Below are positions 7,928-17,227 of a stretch of 64,000 nucleotides of DNA, in pieces. Below the pieces are notes generated by a model that searched no databases, was not told the DNA's origin, and worked only from the letters and a program-made list of their open reading frames with translations. Origin of the DNA: JAJFUE01 sp041687335 (GTDB taxonomy: Bacteria > Sumerlaeota > Sumerlaeia > MVZB01); contig JAWLCE010000002.1 in NCBI GenBank assembly GCA_041687335.1, positions 62,001 through 126,000 on the forward strand, given 5' to 3'. The stretch's first letter is position 1, and each line of letters begins with the position of its first letter. A program made the position numbers and the translations under genes.

Positions 7928-9043
7928 TCAACCCGCCTGGCTTGCCAGTCGGGCGCGTGCCTGGGCGATCGTGGCGGTGGCGGCGGCGCGTTCGGGGTCT
8001 TCCTGAATTTCCTTCCAGCGATGGCAGCGCACCTGCTGGCCGGTCAGCACCTCGGTCAACTGCTGGGGCTCGCGGCAACCCTCGCCGGCGAAGGGGCAGC
8101 GCGGGTGAAAGCGGCAGCCCTCGGGAAAATGCGCCGGATCGGGCACGCTGCCCGGGATCGGGTGGATCGGCTGGCGGCGCGCCACCCACTCCAGCCGCGG
8201 CACCGAGCGCATCAGCCCCTGCGTGTAAGGGTGCAGCGGCCGCTCGAAAAGCGGTGTGGTCGCCGAGGCCTCCACGATCTGGCCGGCATACATGACCGCC
8301 ACGTGATCGCTCGTCTCGGCCACAACCCCCAGGTCGTGGGTGATCATCATGACGGCGGAGTTGAACTGCTCCTGCAGCTCGTTCATCAGCCGCAAAATCT
8401 GCGCCTGCACCGTCACGTCGAGTGCGGTGGTCGGCTCATCGGCAATCAGCAGGTCGGGGTTACACGCCAGCGCCATCGCGATCATGACGCGCTGGCGCAT
8501 GCCGCCGCTCATCTGGTGGGGGTATTCGCGCGCGCGGCGCGCCGGGTCGGGGATGCGCACCTGCTTGAGCATCTCGACGGCGCGGTCAAATGACTCGCGC
8601 CGGTTCAGCTTCCAGTGCACCTGATAGACCTCGGCCACCTGTGCGCCGACGGTGAAGACCGGGTTGAGCGAGGTCATCGGCTCCTGAAAGATCATCGAGA
8701 TCTCGGCCCCACGCACGCGGCGCATGTCGCGCTCGCTGAGGGCCAGCAGGTCCCGACCTTTGTAGATGATCTGGCCGCCGACGATCCGCCCGGGCGGGAT
8801 CGGCACCAGCCGCATGACCGACAGGGCCGTCACCGATTTGCCGCAGCCGCTTTCGCCGACGATGCCGAGGTTCTGGCCGCGCTCCAGGCTGAAGCTGACC
8901 CCGTCGACCGCCCGCCGGGTGGCATCGCGAGTCACGAAGTGGGTCTGCAGGTCACGCACCGTGAGCAGCGGGCTGCCCGCCCCGGCCTCATTAAAGAGGC
9001 CCGGACCGCGCCCCCCATGCTCCCTGTTGTCTTTACCCGTCAT
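7928..9043 (-). CDS. Oligopeptide/dipeptide ABC transporter ATP-binding protein (OppD/DppD type)
   Basis: This 371-residue ATPase has Walker A GESGCGKS (63-70), Q-loop Gln120, signature MSGGMRQR (178-185), Walker B LLIADEPT (198-205) and switch His236. The C-terminal oligopeptide-transporter extension contains the motif CRFHPRCPFAGEGC plus a later Cys (Cys310, 316, 323, 340). In DppD of this family four such cysteines bind a [4Fe-4S] cluster. It would energise import of peptides or other small solutes. No permease, binding protein or OppF partner lies next to it, so its complex must be encoded elsewhere or it is a stray copy. Confidence 0.9.
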   Translation of the reverse strand: MTGKDNREHGGRGPGLFNEAGAGSPLLTVRDLQTHFVTRDATRRAVDGVSFSLERGQNLGIVGESGCGKSVTALSVMRLVPIPPGRIVGGQIIYKGRDLLALSERDMRRVRGAEISMIFQEPMTSLNPVFTVGAQVAEVYQVHWKLNRRESFDRAVEMLKQVRIPDPARRAREYPHQMSGGMRQRVMIAMALACNPDLLIADEPTTALDVTVQAQILRLMNELQEQFNSAVMMITHDLGVVAETSDHVAVMYAGQIVEASATTPLFERPLHPYTQGLMRSVPRLEWVARRQPIHPIPGSVPDPAHFPEGCRFHPRCPFAGEGCREPQQLTEVLTGQQVRCHRWKEIQEDPERAAATATIAQARARLASQAG

Positions 9044-9153
9044 GCAAGCATCCCATCCCTCACGCTGGCGGTCCCCCCTGCTTTGTCACAGGCGAACCGC
9101 GCTTGGGATCCATCTTAGCATCCCAGCCCCCAGCACAAAGCGCCAAATGCGTC

Positions 9154-9190
9154 CCGCGGTGGGACCCAGCTCATGTGGGCCCCACCGCGG
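9154..9190 (-). terminator. Stem-loop after the DUF4861 gene
   Basis: A perfect 10-bp inverted repeat (CCGCGGTGGG at 9154-9163, its complement at 9181-9190) lies seven bases beyond the stop of the minus-strand gene ending at 9197. The loop is 17 nt and can pair further. There is no long T-run, so strength is uncertain. Confidence 0.55.
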
Positions 9191-9196
9191 ATCAGC

Positions 9197-10618
9197 TCAG
9201 GGCCGCTCCTCGAGCTCGCCGATCCGCACCAGCGGCGGCCGGTTGAAGACCGCCACGCTGCGCGCCACATACTGCTCGAACGCCGCCGGCGTGTTGTGCT
9301 GGTAGCCATCGCTCCAGCCGCCCAGCATGATGTAGTCGAACGCCTGCCCCGCCGGGACGGCGAAATGCAGCAGGTGGTTGCCGTCCTGCGCCTCCATCGA
9401 GTGATACTGCGCCCCCAGTTCCTCCTTGACGGCAATCGCAATCCCGATCCAGTCAATCATGTGCTTCTCACCCTCGGGCAGCGCCGTGTTGACGTCGAAG
9501 ACATCCAGCTTGTGCCCGTGCGAGACGACCGCCCCGCCGCCCACGCGGGCCTCGGTTTCGTTCATCATCTTGCGCATCCCCACCCCCAGCCGCACGTCCC
9601 CGTCCTCGTGCATCAGGCGGGTGAACTCGGTGCGCACGGTCGAATAGTTCTCATGCGCATAGGCGGTGAACCACTGGCGCAGCTCATACGAGCCCGCCGC
9701 CGTGTTCCAATTCATCGTGTCGACGCGGATCATGCTGCGCAGCGGGCCGTTGACGATGACGTGGAACGCCGCCCGCGTGTCGAACATCGGCCCGCGGCCG
9801 AGGTTGGTGCCGATGAACCGCTGCCCCGCCAGCTCGGGCGCCTCCGTCGCAAATCGCGGCCGCGCCACCCGCTCGGGCTGGGCCGGGTCCTCCAACACGC
9901 AGATGCCGCCGGTGCCGAAGGTTTGCGCCACCCACATGATGTCGTTGCCCGTCTCCATCGGTGCCACGTGCCCCGAGATGTTGAGTGTGTTCTCGTGGTT
10001 GGCCACCAGCGCCGGCCGCCGCTTGGCATACATGTCGACGCTGTCGATAAACCAGAGCTTCCAACCGATTGACTTGGATTCCCACCACGGCACCGTGTGC
10101 TTGCCATAGCTGCCGATCTCGGCGTGGGTCTCGTGCTCATAAAGCCCATGGCGGTCGGGGCCAAAGTAGATCAGGATCGGCCGCGTCTCCCCCGCCTTCA
10201 GGTTTGGCACCTGGAAGAACAGCTCGTCCCAAAGCCCGTCCTTGTCCAAGTCGTCCATCTGGTAGACCAGGTGCAGTCCGTTCTCGCCGCGGCCCTTGAT
10301 GACCGTCCCGCGCCGCCAGATCTCCTCGGCCGGCGGCTCGGCCTGCGCCGGCAGCGTCGGGTCCACCGGCGTGATCCAGTCCTCGTAGAGGTTGTTGATC
10401 GGCAGCTCGCCGCGGCGAATCACCACCGGCGCCTGGGGCAGGTCGAAATCATGCGGATTGCTGACCTCCACCAGCACCCGGTGGCGGGGCTCATAGCTCA
10501 GCGTCGGGTCCGCCGCCGGCCGCAGGCTGACGGCATAGGAACGGTACCAGGGCCACTCGGCCCCGCTCGCGGGCGCCAGCAGCGCCAGCCCCAGAAGCAG
10601 ACTTAAAAACGGCCGCAT
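9197..10618 (-). CDS. Secreted DUF4861 family protein
   Basis: The protein is 473 residues from the ATG at 10618, which has GGAGG seven to eight bases upstream. A signal peptide (MRPFLSLLLGLALLAPASGA) precedes the mature chain. The central block with D-D-L-D-K-D-G-L-W-D-E-L-F-F-Q and 'LKAGETRPILIYF' marks the DUF4861 family. Family members sit in polysaccharide-utilisation loci of marine and soil bacteria, often near uronate or unsaturated-uronide enzymes, but no activity can be assigned here. It is divergent from the Gfo/Idh/MocA gene at 10807, and its context is a sugar-acid island. Confidence 0.75.
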   Translation of the reverse strand: MRPFLSLLLGLALLAPASGAEWPWYRSYAVSLRPAADPTLSYEPRHRVLVEVSNPHDFDLPQAPVVIRRGELPINNLYEDWITPVDPTLPAQAEPPAEEIWRRGTVIKGRGENGLHLVYQMDDLDKDGLWDELFFQVPNLKAGETRPILIYFGPDRHGLYEHETHAEIGSYGKHTVPWWESKSIGWKLWFIDSVDMYAKRRPALVANHENTLNISGHVAPMETGNDIMWVAQTFGTGGICVLEDPAQPERVARPRFATEAPELAGQRFIGTNLGRGPMFDTRAAFHVIVNGPLRSMIRVDTMNWNTAAGSYELRQWFTAYAHENYSTVRTEFTRLMHEDGDVRLGVGMRKMMNETEARVGGGAVVSHGHKLDVFDVNTALPEGEKHMIDWIGIAIAVKEELGAQYHSMEAQDGNHLLHFAVPAGQAFDYIMLGGWSDGYQHNTPAAFEQYVARSVAVFNRPPLVRIGELEERP

Positions 10619-10806
10619 GATCAAGCCTCCTCCGAAAATGTTTCCTCACTGCGGGCCACGATAACAAAAAGCTTTCCAAGAATGAACAGCTTTTCCATTA
10701 GGGGAACGGTCTTGACTTTACCGCCCGATGATTTTACAAAGTATCCCGACCGCTGAAGCGGCCCAATGGCCTCACTCATTTTTTTGCCTTCTGAGGATTG
10801 CCCGCC

Positions 10807-11880
10807 ATGAGCAAGGTTCCCGGTGTTGGCATTGTCGGCGGGGGCATCTGGGCCCGCCACCACATGAACGCGGTGCGCGACCTCGAGGCCGACGGCCGCG
10901 GCCGCCTTGTCGCGATGTGCGCCCGCACCCAGGAGACCGTCGACAAGGTCACCGCCGAATGGGGGATCGCCGGCACCCGCGACTACCGCGAGCTGCTGGC
11001 CCGCCCCGATGTCGATTGCGTCATCATCAGCACTCCCGACCACCTCCACCGCGAGATGACGATCCAGGCGCTCGAGGCCGGCAAGCACGTCCTCTGCGAG
11101 AAGCCGATGGACCTGACGCTGGAGGGCTGCGACGCGATGGTCGAGGCCGCCGACCGCACCGGTAAGCTGCTGTTCCTCGATTTCCACAAGCGCTTCGACC
11201 CCGTCCAGCAGAAGGCCCGCGAGATGATCCTCTCCGGCCAACTCGGCGCGATCCAATACGGCTACTGCTGGATGGAGGACAAGATCATCGTCCCGCGCGA
11301 CTGGTTCGCCAAATGGGCCGACCAGACCACCATCTTCTGGTTCATCGGCGTCCACCAGGTGGACATGCTGCGCTGGACGCTGGGGCGCGAGGTCGTGCGC
11401 GTGCGCGCCCGCGGCTGGAAGGGCAAGCTCGCCTCCATCGGCCTCGACACCTATGATTCAATCCACGCCGAGCTGGAGTTCGACGGCGGGGCCGTCTTCG
11501 GCGTCGACGTCAACTGGATCACCCCCGAGAATTTCCCAGCCGTCGTCAATCAGGGCGCCCGCTTCGTCGGCAGCGAGGGCCTGCTCGAGCTCGACACCCA
11601 GGACCGCGGCTTTGCCGGCTCCTGGGGCGCCGCCCCCTGGCAGACCCTCAACATCAACTCGGCCCATGTCTACGAGGACTGCCTCGGCCGCAAGACCCAC
11701 GAGGGCTACTTCATCAACCCCACCAAGGAGTGGTTGCGGCTGGTGGAGCACCTCATGGCCGGCGGCGAGCTGAAGGCGCTGGCCGGCAAATATCCCGATG
11801 GCCGCGACGGCCGCGAGGCCACCCGCGTCGCGCTGGCCGTCCATCAAAGTCTTGAGCAGGGCGTTTCAGTCGAATTGTGA
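10807..11880 (+). CDS. Gfo/Idh/MocA family oxidoreductase
   Basis: This 357-residue NAD(P)-dependent dehydrogenase has the Rossmann motif GGGIWA (11-16), E-K-P (98-100) and the C-terminal G-V-H-Q-V-D segment (181-186), the usual position of the catalytic histidine. The start at 10807 is chosen because GAGGA lies nine bases upstream. It is clearly distinct from the member at 238. It heads a run of four + strand genes that includes an ExuT-like permease, so a role in sugar-acid oxidation or reduction is likely. The substrate is unknown. Confidence 0.9.
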   Translation: MSKVPGVGIVGGGIWARHHMNAVRDLEADGRGRLVAMCARTQETVDKVTAEWGIAGTRDYRELLARPDVDCVIISTPDHLHREMTIQALEAGKHVLCEKPMDLTLEGCDAMVEAADRTGKLLFLDFHKRFDPVQQKAREMILSGQLGAIQYGYCWMEDKIIVPRDWFAKWADQTTIFWFIGVHQVDMLRWTLGREVVRVRARGWKGKLASIGLDTYDSIHAELEFDGGAVFGVDVNWITPENFPAVVNQGARFVGSEGLLELDTQDRGFAGSWGAAPWQTLNINSAHVYEDCLGRKTHEGYFINPTKEWLRLVEHLMAGGELKALAGKYPDGRDGREATRVALAVHQSLEQGVSVEL

Positions 11881-11897
11881 AAGAAGGGCAAAGGATC

Positions 11898-13259
11898 ATG
11901 AGCGTCAGCGACACCCAATCAACCACAAAAAAAGGCACCGGGCGGGTGCTCGACGGATTGCGCGAAGGCGGGGTCCGCTGGTGGATCCTGTTGATGCTCT
12001 TCTTCTCGACGGTCAACAACTACCTCGACCGCCACGTGCTCTCGGTGCTCGCGGTCTACCTGATGGCGGACCTCGGAATTTCGGACATGGATTATTCCCT
12101 GGTGACCAATGCTTTTCGCCTCGGCGGCATCCTTGGTCTATTTTTCGCAGGCCCCTTCGTTGATAAATATGGTTCCCGCTGGGGCTTCGCGTTGGCGGTC
12201 ATCTTCTGGTCGCTGGGCGGCGCCTTCACGGGCTTGTCGGTCGGCCTGATTTCCCTGATGGTGTTTCGCTTCATCCTCGGGTTGGGCGAGGCTGCCAATT
12301 GGCCGGCCGCCAGTAAGGCCGTCTCCGAGTGGTTCCCCGCCAAGGAACGCGCCCTCGCCATGGGTTTCTTCAACGGTGGCGTTTCCATCGGCGCGATCCT
12401 CGCCCCGTGGTTTGTGGCGGGCTTCGTCTGGCTGACCGCCTTTTTCTTCTCCCCCGGCATCATCGGTGAAAATACGATGGACCCGGTATGGATGTGGCGC
12501 CTGCCATTCATCATGGCTGCGCTGGTTGGAGTTCCTTGGATCTATTACTGGCTAAAAATTTATTATCGGCCCGAACAACACCCAACCGTTTCACGTGAGG
12601 AAATCGCGCTGATCCAGGCCGATCGCGTCAAGGCCCCTCCCAAGAAGACTTTTGACGTTCTGAAAAAGCCTCATTTCTGGGGGCTGTTCATGGCGCGCGG
12701 GATTACCAGCCCGCTGTGGTTCTTCATCACCGAATGGCTATACATTTACCTCAGCCGTGAGTTTGGCTTCAGCCTGCTCAGGATGGCTGCCTTCGCTTGG
12801 ATCCCCTTTGTCGCCACCGATTTTGGCAATATCCTCGGAGGCTACCTCTCGGGCAAGATGATTGCCGCCGGCTGGAGCCCGATCAAGTCACGCATCACCT
12901 TCATGGGGGTCGGGGCCATTTGCATGGGGATCAGCTGCTTTTTCGTCCGGAATGCGATCTCGCCCGTCTTCGCCATCGGCATGATCAGCCTGATGATTTT
13001 CTTCTGGGGCATCTGGGTCTCCAACATGCTGGCCATTGCCGCTGATTCATTCCCAAGTCGTGAAATGGGTTCCGTGATCAGCTGGACGGGCCTGGCTCAG
13101 TATGGCGGTGCGTTCATCTACACCTTCTTTATCGGATACTGGGTCAATAATTTTGGCTTTGGTTTTGTTTTCATGGTGACCGCTCTGTTGCCTATCGTCG
13201 GCTTCATTTTCACCTTGGCCCTCAGCCGAGAGTCCGTGGTTCAAAAAGGGAATGCCTGA
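11898..13259 (+). CDS. MFS transporter, hexuronate (ExuT)-like anion:cation symporter
   Basis: This is a 453-residue protein with about twelve hydrophobic segments. It has the family-typical N-N-Y-L-D-R motif in the first helix and G-E-A-A-N-W-P-A-A-S-K-A-V-S-E-W-F-P before and after the fourth to fifth helices, both hallmarks of the anion:cation symporter branch that includes the hexuronate transporter ExuT. It should import an acidic sugar by proton symport. The ATG at 11898 follows AAGGAT; a GTG overlapping the preceding stop is less likely. Position between a sugar dehydrogenase and an RraA-like gene supports uronate or aldonate uptake. Confidence 0.85.
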   Translation: MSVSDTQSTTKKGTGRVLDGLREGGVRWWILLMLFFSTVNNYLDRHVLSVLAVYLMADLGISDMDYSLVTNAFRLGGILGLFFAGPFVDKYGSRWGFALAVIFWSLGGAFTGLSVGLISLMVFRFILGLGEAANWPAASKAVSEWFPAKERALAMGFFNGGVSIGAILAPWFVAGFVWLTAFFFSPGIIGENTMDPVWMWRLPFIMAALVGVPWIYYWLKIYYRPEQHPTVSREEIALIQADRVKAPPKKTFDVLKKPHFWGLFMARGITSPLWFFITEWLYIYLSREFGFSLLRMAAFAWIPFVATDFGNILGGYLSGKMIAAGWSPIKSRITFMGVGAICMGISCFFVRNAISPVFAIGMISLMIFFWGIWVSNMLAIAADSFPSREMGSVISWTGLAQYGGAFIYTFFIGYWVNNFGFGFVFMVTALLPIVGFIFTLALSRESVVQKGNA

Positions 13260-13316
13260 CCGCGCAGCCTGGCCATTGCGGCCGATAAAAACCTTCTCAA
13301 GGAAGATCACCCTGCC

Positions 13317-14069
13317 ATGAACGACATGATCCTCGAACCCAACCGCGCCGGCGAGGCCAGCATCTGCGAGGTCCGCGAGTTTCCCTCGCCCTACAAGCTC
13401 GACATCGACGAAATGTGCGAGCGCTACAGCCGGCTCTACACCGGCGCCGTCATCGACATCTTTCAGGAGATGAACCTGCACAACCAGTGGCTCGGCCCCC
13501 AGGTTAAGAACCTGACCAAGATGATGGACAATGACGACCGCGCCCTGGCCGGCTTCGCCTTCACGATCCAGTGGATCAGCGACCCCCGCCCCGAGGAGCG
13601 CGGCATGCTCGGCGCCAAGATGGTCGGCTCGTACCCCAGAAACTCCGTCGTCGTCGTCGATTGCGGCAACGACCAGAAGTCCGGCTTCTGGGGCGAGCTG
13701 GCCACCACCACCTGCATGAAGAACGGCGTGCGCGGGGCGGTCATCAACGGCGGCGCCAAGGATGTCGGCTTCGTGCGCAAGATGGGCTTCCCGATCTTCG
13801 CCAAGTATTCCAGCTGCGTCGATGGCTTCCACTACTCGCGCATCCGCGGCTGGCAGCTGCCGATCTGGTGGGGCGACATCCTCATCCGGCCGATGGACTT
13901 CATCCTCGCCGACGCCGACGGCGTGCTGGTCATCCCGCAGGAGATCGCCGAGGAGGTGCTCATCCGCACCGAAGCCCGCAGCAAGGGCGAGGACGAGACG
14001 CGCGCCCTGCTCGAGGCCGGCATCGATCCGACCACCGCCTCGATCCGCACCGGCCGCAAGGATTTGTAA
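13317..14069 (+). CDS. RraA family protein (HMG aldolase-like)
   Basis: This 250-residue protein matches the RraA/4-hydroxy-4-methyl-2-oxoglutarate aldolase fold. It has 'FWGELATTTCMKNGVRGAVINGG' leading to A-K-D-V (147-150) and a late 'ADADGVLVIPQEIAEEV' strand-helix. In the aldolases the motif is R-D: arginine binds substrate and aspartate holds the metal. Here the arginine is Lys148 while Asp149 remains. Family members also act as sugar-acid decarboxylases or lyases, and the place behind a hexuronate-like transporter suggests a step in sugar-acid breakdown. The start has AAGGAAG upstream. The exact reaction is open. Confidence 0.8.
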   Translation: MNDMILEPNRAGEASICEVREFPSPYKLDIDEMCERYSRLYTGAVIDIFQEMNLHNQWLGPQVKNLTKMMDNDDRALAGFAFTIQWISDPRPEERGMLGAKMVGSYPRNSVVVVDCGNDQKSGFWGELATTTCMKNGVRGAVINGGAKDVGFVRKMGFPIFAKYSSCVDGFHYSRIRGWQLPIWWGDILIRPMDFILADADGVLVIPQEIAEEVLIRTEARSKGEDETRALLEAGIDPTTASIRTGRKDL

Positions 14070-14090
14070 CCACCCAAGGGGAGCCGAACC

Positions 14091-15449
14091 ATGGATCGCC
14101 GTAACTTTCTCGGTGCGGCCGCCGCCGCCGGGCTGGCGCTGGGGCTCAATCCCCCACGCTCCGCCTCGGCCCAGCATTCCCTCCAGGCCGACCAGCCGCG
14201 CCTGGCCGGCCTGACCCTGCCCCAGCTGCGCGAGAAGTATCACCGCGAGGCGTTTGAAGAATACCTGCCGTTCTTCCTCGAGCACGCAGTCGACCATGAG
14301 CGCGGCGGCTGGATGTGCAGCCTCGACCACGATGGCACGCTGGTCAAGCCCAACAAGTTCGGCTGGTTCCAGGGGCGCGGCATCTGGTGGCTCAGCTACG
14401 TCTACAACCACTTCCAGCCCGACCCCAAGCTGCTCGAAATCGCCGCCCGCGACTGCGAGTTCATGCTGCGCCACTTCCCCGAATCTCCCGACAGCGTGCG
14501 CTGGGCCAGCGATGTCGACCGCGACGGCACCGTCATCGCCCCCTATGCCGGCGATCCCTTCCCCTGTTACTTCGGCATCGAGGGCATGTTCGAGCTGGCC
14601 CGGGCCACCGGCGACCTCGCCCTGCGCGACCGAGCGCTGGTTCTGTTCAAGCGGCAATACCACTATGTCCGCCGGCCCGATACCCCCTTCTTCGCCTATC
14701 CGCTCGGCACCCAGGGCTTCAACCTCTCGATGCTGCACATCCAGCTCGCCACACAGTTCCTCAGCCATTGGCAGGACCCCGAGGTCGAGCAGATCGCCGA
14801 TGAAAGCCTCCGTGTCGTCTTCGAACACCACTACAACCCGCGCATCGGCCTCTTCAACGAGCTGCTCGACAACAACCTCGAGCGCATCGACGGCTTTCAG
14901 GACCACGCCTATCTCGGCCACGGCGTGGAAGTCATGTGGCTGGTCTGCAAGGAGGCCCTGCGCCGGCGCGACCAGGCGCTCTTCGACCGTGCCGCCCAGC
15001 TCATGCTGCGCCACATGGAAGTCAGCTGGGATCACATTTTCGGCGGCTTCGCCACCGCCATCCAAGTCGACCACGGCGGCTTCGAGTGGCCGACGATCAA
15101 TCCCGCCGGCTCGATGCTCTCCTTCACCGGCGTCGGCGAGTTTAATTACATGAAAGCCCTCTGGCAGATCGGCGAGGCCATGGTCGGAGCCATGACCGTC
15201 TACGAGCGCAGCGGCGCCGAGTGGACCGGCCGCTTCATGGCGATGATGCAGAAGGTGCTCGACGAGCAGGCCTCGCTCAAGCCGCACGGCTATCCGCTGC
15301 ACGCGCTCTTTGCCGACCGGCAATGGACCTTCCAGCCCCACACCTCGCGCAAGGGCAACTACCATTACCCGCGCGCGCTGCTTCTCTGCATCGAGTCGCT
15401 CGACCGCGTGATCGCCAACGGCGGCCACCCGCTCGGCCCGCTCGCCTGA
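14091..15449 (+). CDS. Exported AGE-family epimerase/isomerase (N-acylglucosamine 2-epimerase fold)
   Basis: The protein is 452 residues. It opens D-R-R-N-F-L-G-A-A-A-A-A-G, a twin-arginine signal, with likely cleavage after A-S-A near residue 26. The body has the (alpha/alpha)6-barrel signatures of the AGE family: W-F-x-G-R-G-I-W-W near 97-105 and further Trp/His-rich helices. Family members interconvert N-acetylglucosamine/N-acetylmannosamine, mannose/fructose or epimerise cellobiose, and are normally cytoplasmic. An exported form would act in the periplasm on released sugars. It lies 22 bases after the RraA-like gene, in the same likely operon, and is followed by a strong terminator. Confidence 0.82.
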   Translation: MDRRNFLGAAAAAGLALGLNPPRSASAQHSLQADQPRLAGLTLPQLREKYHREAFEEYLPFFLEHAVDHERGGWMCSLDHDGTLVKPNKFGWFQGRGIWWLSYVYNHFQPDPKLLEIAARDCEFMLRHFPESPDSVRWASDVDRDGTVIAPYAGDPFPCYFGIEGMFELARATGDLALRDRALVLFKRQYHYVRRPDTPFFAYPLGTQGFNLSMLHIQLATQFLSHWQDPEVEQIADESLRVVFEHHYNPRIGLFNELLDNNLERIDGFQDHAYLGHGVEVMWLVCKEALRRRDQALFDRAAQLMLRHMEVSWDHIFGGFATAIQVDHGGFEWPTINPAGSMLSFTGVGEFNYMKALWQIGEAMVGAMTVYERSGAEWTGRFMAMMQKVLDEQASLKPHGYPLHALFADRQWTFQPHTSRKGNYHYPRALLLCIESLDRVIANGGHPLGPLA

Positions 15450-15480
15450 CGCGCGCCCCCGCGCGCGTGTCCACCATTGC

Positions 15481-15520
15481 AAAAGCCGCCGGTTGGTCGC
15501 CGGCGGCTTTTGAATTTTTC
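15481..15520 (+). terminator. Rho-independent terminator, possibly bidirectional
   Basis: A 12-bp perfect stem (AAAAGCCGCCGG at 15481-15492 with its complement at 15500-15511) encloses a 7-nt loop and runs into TGAATTTTTCTT. It sits between convergent genes, and the A-run on its left gives T's in the other direction, so it may serve both. Confidence 0.88.
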
Positions 15521-15533
15521 TTCTTGTAAGGGC

Positions 15534-16976
15534 TTACTTCAGCTCGACGCGCTCGGGGACGGCGGTTTCGCCATCCATCTTGCGCGGCAGGCGGAAGACG
15601 TCGCCCGCCTTGTTGCAGAAATAGATGTCGGATTCGGAGGGCTGGCGACCATGGCCATCGGCCCAGATGCCGTAGAAGTCCGGGTGGACGTTGACCGGGA
15701 TGCGCACGAAGCCATGGTTGCGCTCGCTGCCGCGCGTCATCACGCGCTCCAGCTGCCAGTTCGCCCCCTGGTCGGTCGAGGTATAGAGCGCGATCTCGCC
15801 GCCCGGGTTGTAAGGTTGCGGCCCCGTCAGCGCCGGCCCGATGATGCGCCAAGTGCCGTCCTCCTCGATGTGCAGCTCGCCCAGGTCATAGTTGTTGTCC
15901 GAGGTGAAGGCCGGCCGGATCTCCCACTCGCTCCCCGTCCAGCGGGCGGTGGTCCAGGTGCGCGGATCGTTCTGCGGCCCCGCCTCATAGCCCTTGCTGG
16001 TCACGTAGAGCAGCACCGGGCGATCATCGCGGTCATAGCGCAGGTCGATGGTATATACCTTCAGCCCCTCGGCCTCATAGTCATGCACCAAGGCCTTGTT
16101 CTGGATCTCGGTCAGCGGCAGCTCGATCGGCTCGCCCGCGGCATTTTGCCAGCTCGCGCCAAAGTCGTCGCTGGCCAGGTAATACATGTTCGTCCGGTAG
16201 TTGAGGCCCTGCGGATCGGGGTGATAGTTGAACATTGTTCCCGCCCGGCCGCTCGCGCTCACGGTGCTGACCTGATAGTGTCCCTTGCCGATCGCCGCCA
16301 GCCGCTGCCACTCCGACCACTCCACCCCGTCGGGGCTGGTCATGAAGCAGACCGTGCGCGCCGCCGGCCAGTTATACTTGGTGAAGAACGCGATGAAGCC
16401 GCGCCCCTCCACGAACCAGGGCTGCATGTAGGAGAAGTTGTCGATCGCCACCCGCTCCTCGCCCTCCCGGCGCGTCGGCGCCAGCCGCTCGAACTCGCGG
16501 ATGTCATACGGCCGCGCGCTGCGGTGAATGAAGGAGGGCCGGCTGACGCCGTGCGCGGTCGAGAAAATATAGATGTATCCCTCGGCGTCAAGTGAGATCA
16601 CCGGATTGTCGTGCGCGTCGCTGGTGAGCTTGTCCAGCAGCAGTGTCGGCCGCGGCACCGTCCCCGTCTTGTGGTCATAATACGAAACCATGTGATGCAG
16701 CTTGCGGCTGTCCTCCGCCGGTGCCCCGCCATAGCAGAAGAAGGTCTTGTCGACCTCGGGCGCATAAACCGCGAAGGAGCGGTGGTTGGCGCAATAGGTC
16801 CCCAGCCCCCCGCTGTATTTGTAGACGTACTCGTCTTTGGAGGGCTGGTTCATGTACCAGATGCCGCGATAGCCGTCATCAACCTGGTTGAGCGTCGTGA
16901 TCTCATGGTACTCACGCTGGGCCAAGGCCATGGCCGGCAGCAGCAACAGGATCGCAAGGGTCGAGACAAATCGCAT
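15534..16976 (-). CDS. Secreted BNR repeat protein (BNR_4 family)
   Basis: The protein is 480 residues from the ATG at 16976, where MRFVSTLAILLLLPAMALA forms a signal peptide; upstream in-frame codons would only lengthen the n-region. The mature start contains 'GYRGIWYMNQ' and 'YSGGLGTYCANHRSFAVYAPEV', characteristic of the BNR_4 family, followed by several Asp-box-like beta-propeller repeats. Such proteins bind or cleave polysaccharides and occur beside ulvan- or pectin-type degradation genes; catalytic residues cannot be assigned. It is convergent with the AGE epimerase gene and probably belongs to the same glycan-use island. Confidence 0.78.
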   Translation of the reverse strand: MRFVSTLAILLLLPAMALAQREYHEITTLNQVDDGYRGIWYMNQPSKDEYVYKYSGGLGTYCANHRSFAVYAPEVDKTFFCYGGAPAEDSRKLHHMVSYYDHKTGTVPRPTLLLDKLTSDAHDNPVISLDAEGYIYIFSTAHGVSRPSFIHRSARPYDIREFERLAPTRREGEERVAIDNFSYMQPWFVEGRGFIAFFTKYNWPAARTVCFMTSPDGVEWSEWQRLAAIGKGHYQVSTVSASGRAGTMFNYHPDPQGLNYRTNMYYLASDDFGASWQNAAGEPIELPLTEIQNKALVHDYEAEGLKVYTIDLRYDRDDRPVLLYVTSKGYEAGPQNDPRTWTTARWTGSEWEIRPAFTSDNNYDLGELHIEEDGTWRIIGPALTGPQPYNPGGEIALYTSTDQGANWQLERVMTRGSERNHGFVRIPVNVHPDFYGIWADGHGRQPSESDIYFCNKAGDVFRLPRKMDGETAVPERVELK

Positions 16977-17227
16977 TTTGGGTGACCTCGGTCGTTGATT
17001 TCGTCCGCACGCCACTATGCCCAACCGCCGCGCCGGATGCAACCCCCACCCGAATGCCACCGTCCGCCGCTGCCTTCACACCACCGGATGCGTAGGTGCT
17101 CAAGCATTGTGGCTGCTGAAGATCGGCGACAACTCGCTTGCCGGGCGCCGGGGCCGATGCTAAGCTGACTCGTCGGGCGGCGCTCCCCCGGCTCCTCGAT
17201 TTGCTTTTTGAAAATGATGCCTACACG

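Noticed and set aside
13047..15482. Long open frame antisense to the RraA-like and AGE genes (811 codons)
   Set aside because: It is the complement of well-supported genes, Gly/Ala/Asp/Val-rich with no recognisable domain; an effect of high GC at third codon positions.
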